Assembly (NCBI GenBank): GCA_000231825.2
Contig: JH720306.1
Location: 229,784 to 293,783, forward strand
DNA length: 64,000 bases
Direction of reading: 5' to 3'
Source of the DNA: Tetrahymena elliotti 4EA
Lineage: Eukaryota; Ciliophora; Oligohymenophorea; Hymenostomatida; Tetrahymenidae
A program made the translations under genes and the position numbers. Below, in pieces: positions 37,408 through 48,891 of the stretch. The notes beneath the pieces are model-generated. The model ran no database searches. It saw nothing but the letters and a program-made list of their open reading frames with translations, and was not told the DNA's origin. Positions within the stretch are counted from its first letter, which is position 1, and each line of letters opens with the position of its first letter.

Positions 37408-38439
37408 GAAATATTTAAAATATAATTATTTAACATTTATTGTAAACCAACCAACTTATTCATATTTTTATTAGTTCAAATCATATCCAATCATTCACTA
37501 ATTAATTAAGTTAATTTTATTTCCTTTTCTTACTTTATATTGAATATTTATTAAATCTTCAAATTTGGCAAAGTTTTTTACAAAAAATGATTTATTTCAA
37601 AAATCTTTCGAATTCTTTTTATCAATCATTACAAATTTTAATACAAATTCCATAAAATATTTATTTGAAGACTGGATTTTAAATTAATTTGAAAATAGAT
37701 ATTTGATAAAAATAGTAAGTTGATTTTAAGTTATTTGTTGATTTGAATATTTATCCTTAATTGTTAATTAATCAAATTCATTCATTTTTTATTTATTTGC
37801 AAATAAAAAAATTCAAATTTTTTACTGTTATCAAAACACTATCTACCATAAATTTCAAATTGCAATAAGAAGAATGAAAAGATTATTTAGGTTAAAATTG
37901 AAAATTTATGGATAATTTTTATCCTTTCAACTTTTGGAGTAGTGGTGTTCTTAATTTATGATAAATTAAAGTATTTAGCTAATACTTACTTATCTTAGTT
38001 TAAAAATTTAATGTTAAACATAAAAATACCTTATTTTAAGTCTTTGATTTTACAAGTGTAAGTGAAAAAATAATTTAAAAAATTAAATCTACCATTTTTT
38101 ATTGGTTTGATATGATTAATTTTTAATTTTAGAATGATAATAGCTTTTTAGTTATTTTATATATGATTGAAAAATACAAAATATTTTTGATTAGTGAAAT
38201 AAAAAAATTTGATTTTTCTTATTTGTGGATTTGAAATTAGGCTAAATAAATCTATAAATAGTAACAAAAAATACAAAAATCTTTATATGGTTTACTTACC
38301 AACCAAATACTGAAAACATTAAATCAAGTGAGAAATTAATTGAGGTGTTATACAAAATAAATAAATAATTTTCATGCATTTTCGAATTTTCAAAAAATTT
38401 AATATTAAGCTACTTTTGAATAAAATTTTTTAATTATTT
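37408..38439. other. Intergenic between convergent genes
   Basis: AT-rich DNA between the ends of the Phe-tRNA synthetase and EB1 genes. No gene or repeat recognised. Confidence 0.5.
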
Positions 38440-39652
38440 TCAGAGACATTCTTCTTCTTCATGATGATCTTATTAATCATGTTCATCTTCTTGGTGCATT
38501 AGATTTTCATCATCTTCTAAGTTATGCTAATGCTCATGCTCTTGAATCATTTGCTCAGATTATTAATGATGCTCGTTAGAATTATTTTTTTGTTCTTCTT
38601 GAACTTCTTGATGGAGTGGTTAAGTGACTAATTTAAAAAAATTAATTTAATTTAAATATTTCAAATTAACTATATTTAGAAGAAAGTATTTTTGCAAATT
38701 TTGATTTTAAATCTATTTATTTATTTACTTTTGATACCAACAATTTTTGATATTTGTGCTAGTTTTTCTGCATCACTTGCTTCTATTTTTTGAACAATTT
38801 TCTTTATTTTATCAAGTTTTTCCATAGGAGTGTCTGCCTTGGCACTTAATGCCTTAGGTGGTGGTAGATTTGTGCTTGAACTTCTAGCTTTATTTTATGA
38901 AGCATCTATATTTTTTTAAGAAGGAGCCTTTTACTCATTACCTTCAACAGTCTTTTTAGGAGCAGTGTAATTAGTAGAAGTGGTTGAAGCCTATGTAGAG
39001 GGGGCTTATTTTTTGGGTTTTTCAGCCTCTTCATGTGCTTTATTCATTGAGGGAATAAATATCTTTGGTACAACAGTTTTATCTGCAAAAGAAAAATCAG
39101 GCTCTATGCCTTTTCTTTTTGCTGCAGCATCATACTCACCTGGAGGCTTATTGCAATTACATTCATAAAATCTCATTAACCATTAAATCATCTCAAGATT
39201 ATCTTGATACTTGCATTTGGAGAGTCTTTCTACCTTTTTGATAGTAAAAATATTGCAAAAACACATTTTTTTTGAGGTATTAGAACATTCTTTTTAAAAT
39301 ATTTTAAGTAGTTAATTTTACTTCAATAACACGCTTGATTCCTAATTTTGTAAATGCTGTCTAAAGTACTTTTAAGTTGTTAACGAATTCCCAATCAAGC
39401 TTAGCCTTCCAATTGACCTTTTGAAGGGGGACCTTTCCTGGGAACATAGCATCTAAAATCTAACAATAGACTGCACCTTAACCTAAACTTTCAATCTTTG
39501 TAACATTCAACTAAATTATTATTAAAGCATTTATTAAAATTAAGTATTGCTAAAATATAATTTTTTACACCAAGGAGATCATTGATGAATTTAAGAATTT
39601 CGGATCTAGGTTTAAAGTAACCTTCGTCCATCATACCAAAAGCCTCGTTCAT
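38440..39652 (-). CDS. EB1/MAPRE family microtubule plus-end tracking protein with a His/Glu-rich tail
   Basis: Four exons in order of translation (39652-39569, 39510-39322, 39233-38729, 38627-38440) give 321 aa. Introns are 58, 88 and 101 bp. Residues 1-120 are the EB1 calponin-homology domain that binds growing microtubule ends: ILKFINDLLGLNVTKIESLG, GAVYCQILDAMFPG, VNWKAKLDWEFVNNLKVLQ, FTKLGIKRVIE, KYQDNLEMIQWLMRFYE and YDAAAKRKG. A Ser/Thr/Pro/Lys linker follows. A helical stretch (PMEKLDKIKKIVQKIEASDA) sits where the EBH dimerisation domain would be but is short. The last exon is a Glu/His/Gln-rich acidic tail ending EEEECL instead of the usual EEY/F that recruits CAP-Gly proteins. The CH domain call is firm; the tail is unusual. 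Confidence 0.92.
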
Positions 39653-40422
39653 TTTAAAATGCTATTTGTGTATTATAAATAAATGTGTTTTTTATTTAAA
39701 ATAATGCTAATATTTATTTTTTGCAAATTAATTTATTATAAATTCAGAGACAGTAGCTAAAATTTTGTTATTTTAAATCTAATGCTTTTGATTATTTTTT
39801 AATGATATTTGGGTATTTATTACTTTATTTTTGAAATTTGTAATTATTTAATCATTCAATTTTTATTATTTCAAAAATACATTTATCACTCATCAATAAA
39901 TAGATTCATTAGTAAAAAACTGCCTATTCCATTCCCCATAAAATTTTGATAATCTAGCTAGCAAGCAACACAAATACTTTTTTTAGATTTCAGAAACTGA
40001 TTAAAATTTTTCAAGATTATCAAAAATTTGATTAAAAATTCTTCATAAATTAATTTTAATCTGAAATCAACTTTCTTTTTAATGTGGTTAATAATTCCAA
40101 CATTTTTGTAAAAAAAATGGATAAAAAAAAATTATAATATTTCTTATGACGTAATTGTTTTAAGCAATTCATTTAGAATAAAAATATAATATTTTAAGGA
40201 AATAAAAATAGTAGATGTTGCATTAATTAGCTTTATTTATTTGCAAATATGACAATAATAACCAATATTAATTAAATTATATAAATATGGCTAGAATAAC
40301 TCATGTTAATGTTAATGAAGTTAATTGAAAGATATATAAAATAGAATATTTCATTTTTAATTTAAATTATATTATATTCCTAGGTATTTGCTTTATTTAT
40401 TAAATCATGTTTATCCTAAGCT
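39653..40422. other. Intergenic, AT-rich
   Basis: Spacer between two minus-strand genes (upstream of EB1, downstream of REEP). Nothing recognised beyond A/T runs. Confidence 0.5.
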
Positions 40423-41185
40423 TCAAAAAGCACTTTTTCTATTAAAACTATAGGCACTTTGGAAATGAGTAGGTCTTTCTCTTTTATCTGAAAGCAAAGA
40501 GTTTCTTTTTTCACATACCTCAACTTTAAAGCCAATTTTCCTATTAATCTTATCAATGTGCTCTTCGATTTCATTTAGTTCACCTAAATTTACATATTTA
40601 ACAGATTCACTAATTAAATCAAGAGTAAGGATGATAAGTTCTTTTAATAAGGTGCTAATATATTTAAAAAATTTGTTTTCAGCATAATTGTCCAACTCTA
40701 AATTTTCTAGGAGCTTGTAAAGGTATAAATGGAACTATTTTAAATAAATAAATTTGAGATATTTATTACAAACAAAGTTTTAATTTACCAAAACGTGTGG
40801 ATATATTATCAAAATTTTCATAATCAACACAAAACTCAAGCCAAATGGTACTAATTCTGCAATTGCAAATAAGAATGGTTCTACTAAAAGAAATGCAATA
40901 AATATCAACCAACGCTATAATATATCTATGTTGAGAATTTTATTTTATTTTTCTTCCTATTCTTCTTTTGTTTGTAAACCTTCGTTATTTTACTAGTCGG
41001 ATTACTAATTTTTAGAGAAAGATTGGAGTGTCTTGTATGTTAACATACCATATCCTAAGTATCTTTATTTTATTTATAAAAATATTAATGTAATTCTATT
41101 CCTCATCTTATAATTTTTCTAATGCTGTAATTTTTAATTCGCTTTTTTCTAATTATTACGTTATGTAGCCAGAGAGTATAGACAT
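40423..41185 (-). CDS. REEP/DP1/Yop1 (TB2/HVA22) family ER membrane-shaping protein
   Basis: Three exons in order of translation (41185-41160, 41062-40789, 40734-40423) give 203 aa; introns are 97 and 54 bp. The family core is clear: the N-terminal YLGYGMLTYKTLQSF (the Y-P-x-Y-x-S-x-K-A helix region), then LQRWLIFIAFLLVEPFLFAI, AELVPFGLSFVLIMKILIIY and the amphipathic FHLYLYKLLENLELDNY. This is the hairpin membrane domain that curves ER tubules, and the protein probably sits in the ER membrane with both ends in the cytosol. It differs from animal REEP5 in a Gln/Glu/Asn-rich insert of ~35 residues between the first helix and the hairpin. The C-terminal ~90 residues are a charged helix. The first exon is only 26 bp; it fits because its phase 2 junction restores the conserved frame. 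Confidence 0.88.
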
Positions 41186-43741
41186 TTGTTGGAATTGTTT
41201 ATTTTTCTATCAGAAAATTTTGATTTTGCAAAGTATCTTTTTAAATTAAAAATTTTAATATTCTGAATTGGCAATAATCTGAAAAAGAATATTAAAAAGT
41301 TATTATGTCTAATATTTATGTTAGTAGTTTTCATTTATTTTAAAAATATCAAAAAATATGGAATAGAAAAACATAATCTAAAAGAATTGTACAAAAAATT
41401 TTGAAAATGGCACTTTTAGAGGATTAATATAAATCATTTCTGGATTTTCTTTATTATTTTAGATAAAGAGATATTATGTTTTATCCAAAATAAAATCTTA
41501 ATCATTTAAGTGATAATAATTGTGTTTTTAAGTAGAATAGTTTTTAATTAAAATAAGTATATTTTTTAACTTATTAAAAATTTTAATATTATTTGTAGAA
41601 AGTGTGTTCTTAAGTAATATTTTATCTTTGATTTTATTTTTTTATAAAAAAATTGTCTAAAAAAAGTAAATTATTTTGTAGTATAAATGTGTTAAAACAA
41701 ATTAAATAAATTATCAATAAAAAGTAAACAGAATGGCATTTTAAAATGATAAGTTTTCTTTTATAATATTTTTAAATAATAAAAAAAATAAGGATTATTA
41801 TATATGAAAGCACTAAAAAGTAGTTGCCCTAAAAAAAGCTAAAAAAATGGTAACTTTAATATATGGCTAATAGAGAATTTAATCAACAAATTAAATCCTA
41901 TCTAGTATGTCTTAATTAATTTTATGAAATAGAGGTAATGTTTACTATTAAGAAAAAGTTATTCTTAAAAAACTATTAGATATTTTTAAATATATGGTAA
42001 TAGATAGAAATCAAATAGATTTTTCATCTTTAGTTTTCCTTAAGAGTATGCTCATATCTTATTTAAATATAAGCTGCTTGAATTAAAAAAAGAAATTCTG
42101 CTTAAAAATGATCACTTGTCCTTTTGTTTTTTTATTGAAAAATAATAAAAAATCCAGATATTATGTAACTTTATGCAAAAAATAAATGAATTACATATAA
42201 AAATGATTAAAAAATGGAATTGTCAATCTTGGTTTAAAAATATTAATAGAGAGATATGCTTTTTAATTGAAAATATTCTTTATTATAGATTTGATTTTTT
42301 AAATTGATTATTATTATGCTTTGTAGACAGATCAAATATCTTTGTTATAGTTAAGTGTTTTGTAATAAAATATCTAATTAATATTATAGAACTTAAAACT
42401 CAATATAAATACACACAAAAGCTTTAAAGTGAGAAGTTATTTTAGATTTTGCTTAGTCTATATTAAATTTCACAATTCAAAAAACGAGGATGTGCTTTTA
42501 AAAGAGCGTTTACTTTAATCTATATTAATAGGTAAAAACAATAATAATAATATTCTGATGATGATTCATAATATTTTGATATTTGGGTGTTCTATGATAT
42601 GTAATTAATAATAATTGGGAAATTAAACTATTGTTCGTATTTATAATTCATTATTTTTTCAAATTTTTATAAGCATCCTAAAAAATTAAACTGACAAGCA
42701 AACTGACTAAGTTGAAAATTTTGTTAATTAAGTTGTTTTGTTTTTTTTTTAAAAAGATGATGGAGTAAATTTATCACTTGTGAGAAAATATCAAAAGGAA
42801 CAAATTATTTGGAGGGGTATGTATGTTTTTATAAAATTGAATTACACTTTTTAAAGAAGTGAATGAATAAAATATATAAAGAGTTGGCTTCATGAATAAC
42901 TTAATAAATTCATGAGTCAATAAATATGAAAATTTATCTAGCTTTTGTTTTCTTTTAAATTTAATCACTTGAGCACATTCTAAAAAAAACTCATGAATCA
43001 AGCAAATTTTTAATAACACAAACATCTGCTGCTTGATGCTTGCTTAATCGCAATTTATTTTTTCAAAAGATGAATTATTTTTTTATTGTTTGACTTATAT
43101 TATTTTAAAATTTATTGGATATGATTTATTTTGTGTTTGGGACAAAAAAATGATTTGCGGTTAAATAATAATCTCACAAGTATTTAAGAAATAATTAACA
43201 TTCTTAATAAATAAAATTAAGATAGAGATTTTGGTTTATAATTTAATTTAGATACAAACCAATCTTTTGATTATTAAAAATATAAAATTACATTTTGTTA
43301 GTTTTAACTTATCAAATATGATGAAAAAATTTATTTCAGCTCAATAATTTGCTTGTTTAATATACTATGGTACTTAAATAATTTTAAAGTATTTACAATA
43401 CGCCCTACATATACATTAAAAAAAGAAACATATGTTTATCAACTGGTTTTGATGATTCAAGAAAAGCATTCAGAATTAAGACAGTAATTTTGAATTTAAT
43501 TAGTGCATCAAGTAAAACTCGCGAATCACAACTCTTTTAAGAAGCGATTAGTACAAAGGTGCGGTTTGAGAAGCTTTTTTAACACATAAACAAATATTAA
43601 AAAATAACTATCTAAAAACAAAAAAAAATTAATAAACAAAATTCTTTACCTCTCTAAGGTAAATTGATTGAAAGATCAAACAAAAAAAAAAAAAATTTGA
43701 AGTGAATCAATCACATCATTGAAAACCAACAACATTTAAAA
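41186..43741. other. Intergenic, 2.6 kb, with fragmented coding-like sequence and a GC-richer patch
   Basis: The sequence between about 41863 and 42850 contains several coding-looking stretches in different frames (described separately). At about 43440-43585 there is a patch with more G+C than its surroundings (ACTCGCGAATCACAACTC ... AAAGGTGCGGTTTGAGAAGC) followed by TTTTTT, which could be an RNA gene, but I cannot match it to a known class. The rest is AT-rich. Confidence 0.4.
41863..42850 (+). pseudogene. Possible decayed or many-exon gene of unknown kind
   Basis: Consecutive stretches read like protein but in different frames: MANREFNQQIKSYLVCLNQF from 41863, then EKVILKKLLDIFKYMVIDRN near 41953, KLLELKKEILLKNDHL near 42071 (to TGA 42305-42307), a FHNSKNEDVLLKERLL piece near 42475, SDDDSQYFDIWVFYDM near 42555, and KDDGVNLSLVRKYQKEQII near 42758. 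Frame changes between the first three pieces have no GT...AG intron of normal size (only 18-28 bp gaps). Either this is a gene broken by frameshifts, or exon boundaries escape me, or some pieces are chance. No family is recognised. Confidence 0.25.
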
Positions 43742-44980
43742 ATGGGAAACATTAACGAAAGCAACAATATTGAATAGAGTGTACCTAACTATGCATAAGG
43801 AATATCAAACTTCACGTACAATAAATGCTTAAATCAGCTTGAACTATAAAACACAATTACCTTGGATTCTAGAATTTACTTAAAGAAAAAGTAAAAATTC
43901 ATTTTTGAATAACTAATTTATACCACAATTTCTATTTGATTAATATTATTACAAACATACCCTTTATATTAATAAATAACATTTATTCAGTTATCAATTC
44001 ATTCATAAATAGCCTTTTAAATATTGTCTAATCTCAATTATTACTAACTAATAAAAGGGAAAAAATTGTTGATTCCAATGCGCTTTCTAAGCTTGGAGAT
44101 GGTCTTAGCAATTTAACTAATCTAAGACATATTTCAATTATTTTAAGGTATTCATTTTATTTGATCTTTAACATATTACTAATTTATATGCTCTTCAACT
44201 TATTTTAAATCAATTATTCTTTATAAATGCAGAGAATGTCATTTCAATGAAGCCAGCATACAATCTCTAGCTAAAGGAATATCATCCTTAATCAATTTGG
44301 AAAACTTAGAAATAGAAATAAGGTATTAGTACATTTATGATTGGAATTTTATCAAACTTTTTCTATTTAATTTTTGTATTTTTTAGCTCTACTTTTGAAA
44401 TAAAGATTAAATATTATTTTTAATTAATAAATTAGTTCTTGCGAATTGAATGTAAGCTAGTGCATTTCTATGATGAAAGAATTAATGAAAATGACATGGT
44501 TAAACTCATTGACTCTCAATTTAACGTAATCAATATTTAGTATAAAATGCGTTTTTTATTTACAATTGTTCAAATAACATAGTAAAAATGAATTAACAAA
44601 CGAAGGAGTCATCTAGCTATCCCAATACATAAGTAAAATGACCCAGCTAAAAGAGCTATAACTATTCATAAAGTAAACATTTTATAAAGTCTATAATTAA
44701 TAGTTCTAATTAATTTTTTTTGTAAATAATTAGAGGAAACTACTTTAATGAAAAAGGAGTTTCTCATATTAGTGAAATGCTTAACAATCTGCTTAACTTG
44801 AAAATTATATTTATTGATATTGAGTAAATTTAAGTACATCCATTTAAATTAAACTAATTTTAATCTTTTTATCATAACAAAAGGAATAAATATAAATAAC
44901 TAGAAAGCACAATTAATGATATTGAACGTAAGAACGATACTAATTGTGGCATTTTAGATTCTGGAGATGATACAAGTTGA
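43742..44980 (+). CDS. Leucine-rich-repeat protein with one 30-residue repeat per 90 bp exon
   Basis: Seven exons (43742-43890, 44058-44147, 44233-44322, 44436-44525, 44583-44672, 44734-44823, 44884-44980) give 231 aa. Exons 2-6 are each exactly 90 bp, and all six introns (167, 85, 113, 57, 61 and 60 bp) are phase 2, so every internal exon encodes one 30-residue repeat. The repeats align as x-x-N-x-(L/I)-x-x-L-(A/S)-x-x-(I/L)-x-x-(L/M)-x-x-L-x-x-L-x-(I/L)-x-(I/L), for example LGDGLSNLTNLRHISIILR, LAKGISSLINLENLEIEIR and ISEMLNNLLNLKIIFIDIE. This is the RNI-like LRR type, probably a protein-binding solenoid. The N-terminus (MGNINESNNIEQSVPNYAQ) begins Met-Gly-Asn, a possible N-myristoylation signal. 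The C-terminus is a short acidic tail. No kinase or other domain is attached. Confidence 0.85.
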
Positions 44981-45851
44981 TTTACAAATTGTATCATACT
45001 CTTCTCTTTTCTTTATAAGGGTTGTAGATTTCTACAAAGAAAATTAACATTTTTATTTCCAAAACAAACAGAAAATAAAAAAAGCAACCATCTATTCTAC
45101 CTTCTTTTTAATGGAAGAAAATAATATAAAAATCAATTTATCTATATAAAAACTTTAAAAACAAACATATTAACTAACTCTTTACTAAGAAAATAAACTA
45201 TTTATTGACTAAGCTTGCATAATTAACTAACTAACTAACTAACCCCACATTGAAATAAAAAAATATTTATAAAAGGAAAGTAACGCAAGAATAAATAGTC
45301 TATCTGTCTCATTATGCTTTAAGTATTCTAAATTCTCTTTAACTTTAATTTATTTAACAATCTGCAATGTAAATAGTATTTTAAATTATATATATATCAA
45401 TTTTACTCTTCTATTATTACTTTGAATCTAAGTAAATTAGACATAAAAATCATTTCTTTTTTATATATATTTAATTTATTTGTTATAAATCTGAGTTAAA
45501 GTTGGATTTTTTTGATTAAAAAATAATTGTTTATTTTACATTAAATTCATAACACATAAAATCCAAACTCATAAATGTTAAACATAATTTATTGCAAAAC
45601 ATTATTGTTGTCTTCAAGATTCAAGATAGTTTTCCATCAAAAAATATTTAATTTTATTTTAATTCCCACAAAAATTTATGTTATCAATTTGTAAGTAAGT
45701 TTATGGACAAAATTGATGAATAACAAACAATAAAAAAAGTTTTATATCAAAATATTTTAAAAAATAAAATATGAAAATGATTTTGAAATAAATTCTAAAA
45801 AAATACAAATTAAGAAGCTGAGAAATAGATATGATAATTAAAGTAAAAAAT
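44981..45851. other. Intergenic between convergent genes, with an AACT microsatellite
   Basis: AT-rich. About 45221-45245 reads (AACT)n followed by a single AACCCC. One AACCCC is not a telomere array. No gene was seen. Confidence 0.5.
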
Positions 45852-47373
45852 TCAATTATTTTGACTTTAAGATGCTTTTTTTCTTTTATTTTTTTGAGTC
45901 GCATTTGACTAAATAATCTGTTTTTTTACTGATCTTTTTGCAGAGTTAATTTTACCAAAAATAATTTTGATGGCTTTATTTAAATCTTGTTAAAAAGTTT
46001 GATGATAATTTTGATCTAATTAAGATTTTAGCATGTTAACAGTATTATATAAATCTGAAATATTTTAAGCATATTCAGAATCAGCTACCGAATTCTTCTT
46101 TTTATCTTCTTATTATTCATCTTTCATATAATCAAAGATGGTCTTAACAATATTTTCCACCTTATTTTGTACTTCATCCATATTTTTTTTGCATTCATTT
46201 TATACTTGCATGTTTTTGTCTTCGACTTATTTAATAACACTATTTTAGAAGAATTGCTTTAGATCTCTCATTTCTTAAAGTAATTCTTATTTAAGAACTA
46301 ATTCTATTATTTTTAATCCAAATATTTAGTCAATATTTTAATTTTTTCTAATCAAATAAATGAAATAAAATAAAATAAAAACCTCTTTCTCTTTGTTCCA
46401 TTTTTTATCTCAAAATTTCATCTTGTAAAAGTTACAATGAAATATTGGCCAACTGTTGCTGTTGAGAAATCTATCCTACAATTAAAGTACTCTACATAAG
46501 ATTAGGGTTGTTTAGTCTTGATTCTAATGGATTTAATACCTAGCTCTACCTTCCATCAAATTGAGAGACCTTGCTTTCTTGAATTGTAGGAAGGAATAAT
46601 TATGATTATTTTAAATTATGTTAAGAAAACAGAGAGAGGTTTTGCTAATTAAGAAAACTAGAATTTAAAGGATTATAAATTTGACTATTATCGCTCATTA
46701 TTTGATTGTATGAGTCATTAACATCATCTTGAGTTAGTTGATTAAAGAATGATGTATTCTAAGTAGAATTCAAATTCTTGTTTTTCTATTGACTAAAACC
46801 ATATTGCCCATGAATGTTTGTATCTTCTATCATAATATTAGAATTTCTCAACGCAGGATATTATGAAGCTTATAAAATAAATAATATAAATGGTTGTTTT
46901 ATCTAATATAAAACATACTTTAGGTCAGCACTTATTATGTTTGAGTATTGCTTGACATTTAAAGAGTATTCTGAGAGCTTTGGCTATTCTGAGAAATAAT
47001 TTAACATTTCGCTGTAAAGTTATTTGGCTAGAGAGATGAAAAAGCTGCTGCAGATGATTATGAAGATCCTAGATTTTAGTTTTTCTTCTTATTGATATAT
47101 GTTTTCAAGCTCATATTTAATGTCTTTTTATTTCTACTTTTTAATCTCTGAATATAAGTTTTTAATTAAGATATTAAATTTTTTTGGATTTGTTGAATCT
47201 TAGTAAGAATTTGAATTAGCTTAGAATTATTCCTGATCAATAAATTAGTTGACTTGAACTAAATTATTATAAAGTGTAGCAAGAAGAAAACAACCAAGAC
47301 TAATGAATTTTGTTTATTTTTCAAAATATTAAAACTATCCAAAATAAAAAGACAATTGATCTAAATCAGCCAT
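45852..47373 (-). CDS. Two-TM coiled-coil protein, 459 aa, unrecognised
   Basis: Three exons in order of translation (47373-46932, 46868-46383, 46303-45852); introns are 63 bp (phase 1, with a GTGCTG donor that is weaker than usual) and 79 bp (phase 1). The second intron is chosen because it joins KMEQRER to ELVLKQELLQEMRDLKQFF as one continuous helix; without it a hydrophobic run of chance codons would interrupt. Residues ~22-40 (FISLGCFLLATLYNNLV) and ~102-118 (IFIIICSSFFISLAKQL) look like membrane segments flanking a charged helical loop. A Gln/Asn/Ser-rich middle and a C-terminal coiled coil with a basic end (KNKRKKASQSQNN) follow. The topology suggests an organelle membrane anchor with a cytosolic coiled coil. 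No family is recognised. Confidence 0.7.
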
Positions 47374-47739
47374 CTCTTATCCATTTCACTCTTTTCTAGA
47401 TTATTTAGAAGGTTGGGTTGTAAATTTTTAACAATTCTAAGCTTTAACTAAAATAAAACTTGAATAAAATGCTTGAAATCAAAATATATTTTAAAATAAA
47501 AATAAAAAAAATAGTAATCATATTAAATCACATATTGTAAATCAACATCATAGATTAACTAGATTTAAGCAAATCAAGATAATTTTAAAGAAATAAAAAT
47601 TTTTTTTATTTTTTGGTAAATTTAAGATTTTGAAAATATGTAGACATACACAAATGATATTTATTGTATATATTATAAAAATATTAGAAAAATGGAGGTA
47701 GATTTGTATTTATGATACAGATAAATAAATCTGTTTTTT
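47374..47739. other. Short intergenic spacer
   Basis: 366 bp between two minus-strand genes; AT-rich, no feature seen. Confidence 0.5.
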
Positions 47740-48891
47740 TCATAATTTTGATCCGTTAACAATGTTATTGTAAACAGCCATAAAAGTAGGTCCTACATTC
47801 TCAATCACATTAGGAGCAGTAAGACTAAATTAGTATTTCTGATATGCCTCATAACTAGCCTTTCTAGTAATACAGGAAGCCAAAACGCAACCTAGAAGAA
47901 TGCAAGTAGCTTCATCTAGATTACTTTGTTCAGAGGTTAAAGAAGATGAATTAGATGGCTTTTCTTAAAATGCTTTTTTACCCCAAAAACTATATAATCC
48001 TGTTAATCCACTGAGAACATCCCCAATTCCACCACATCTCTTTTTAGAAGATTTTTCAAGTACTAAATAAGCTCTTTTTCCATTAGTAATAACATCAAGC
48101 ATTCCCTTTTGTATTATATTTATATTATTGAGTCTTTGAGATAGCTAAACTGTTTCTTTTACAATAGGATTATCTAAATTTTAAATCTCAATATATTATA
48201 GCTCTGCAAAGTTTATTTATTTTGGTTGATTTAACAATAATTTATAATGATCTGCAATATAACTTTCCATGTACTTTTCTCTTTCTTCACGTTTCATTGG
48301 GGAACCTTCCATAAATTATTTCCATAAACGCTCAAACTCTACTTAATTAGGTGTTAAAATATGATATTAAGGATCATTAGTGACAACGCTCTTATAAATC
48401 TTTCCATTAACATTTTATTTAGAGTATTCATGCATTAAATACCACAAACCATCAGCATCTAAAACGACTATTTACTATTTTTTAAAGCCTGCTATGATGT
48501 CTCCTAAATAAGATTCAATCCACTCATCCCGTCCTAAACCTGGACCAATAACAAAACTATGGAGAGCACCTTCCCAGTCATCTACTAATTTAATTGATTT
48601 TTGCAATTTCTATTGTATTTCCAAAGGGGTGTATTTTTCTGGGTTTTCTTCTTCATTCATACTATAAAGGTATGGATGGACAATAATTTCTGGTGAATAT
48701 GCTTTAATTGGTACTGCAGCTTGCTTTGTGCAAAAAATATGAGCTAAATCACAACCTCCTTTCAACTATGAAATGGAAGAGTAAAATGGCGCACCTGTGT
48801 ATTCTAAACAACCACCTATGATTGCTAATCTACCATTTTAACCTTTATATGAATTAGATATAATTTTAGGAAGAATATTTTTCATTATCAT
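47740..48891 (-). CDS. NAXD: ATP-dependent (S)-NAD(P)H-hydrate dehydratase
   Basis: An uninterrupted frame from ATG 48891 to TGA 47742-47740 gives 383 aa. The enzyme (CARKD/NAXD, ribokinase-like fold) repairs damaged NADHX and NADPHX using ATP. Visible family motifs, in order: GRLAIIGGCLEYTGAPFYS (residues 20-38), LKGGCDLAHIF, FVIGPGLGRD (113-122), VVLDADGLW (142-150), ILTPNQVEFERL (178-189), and KRCGGIGDVLSG (284-295) with the Gly-x-Gly-Asp catalytic loop. Asp at GIGD is kept. The region between ~195 and 250 is longer than in animals. The frame stays open upstream of the chosen ATG, reading RHAVRNISILIPKSIFFSSS, which looks like a mitochondrial presequence, so a longer, organelle-targeted form with an upstream exon is possible. 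Confidence 0.93.

Noticed and set aside
45221..45245. Possible telomeric repeat near AACTAACTAACCCC
   Set aside because: Only one AACCCC unit is present; the rest is an AACT microsatellite. A chromosome end would show many C4A2 units at the edge of the sequence.
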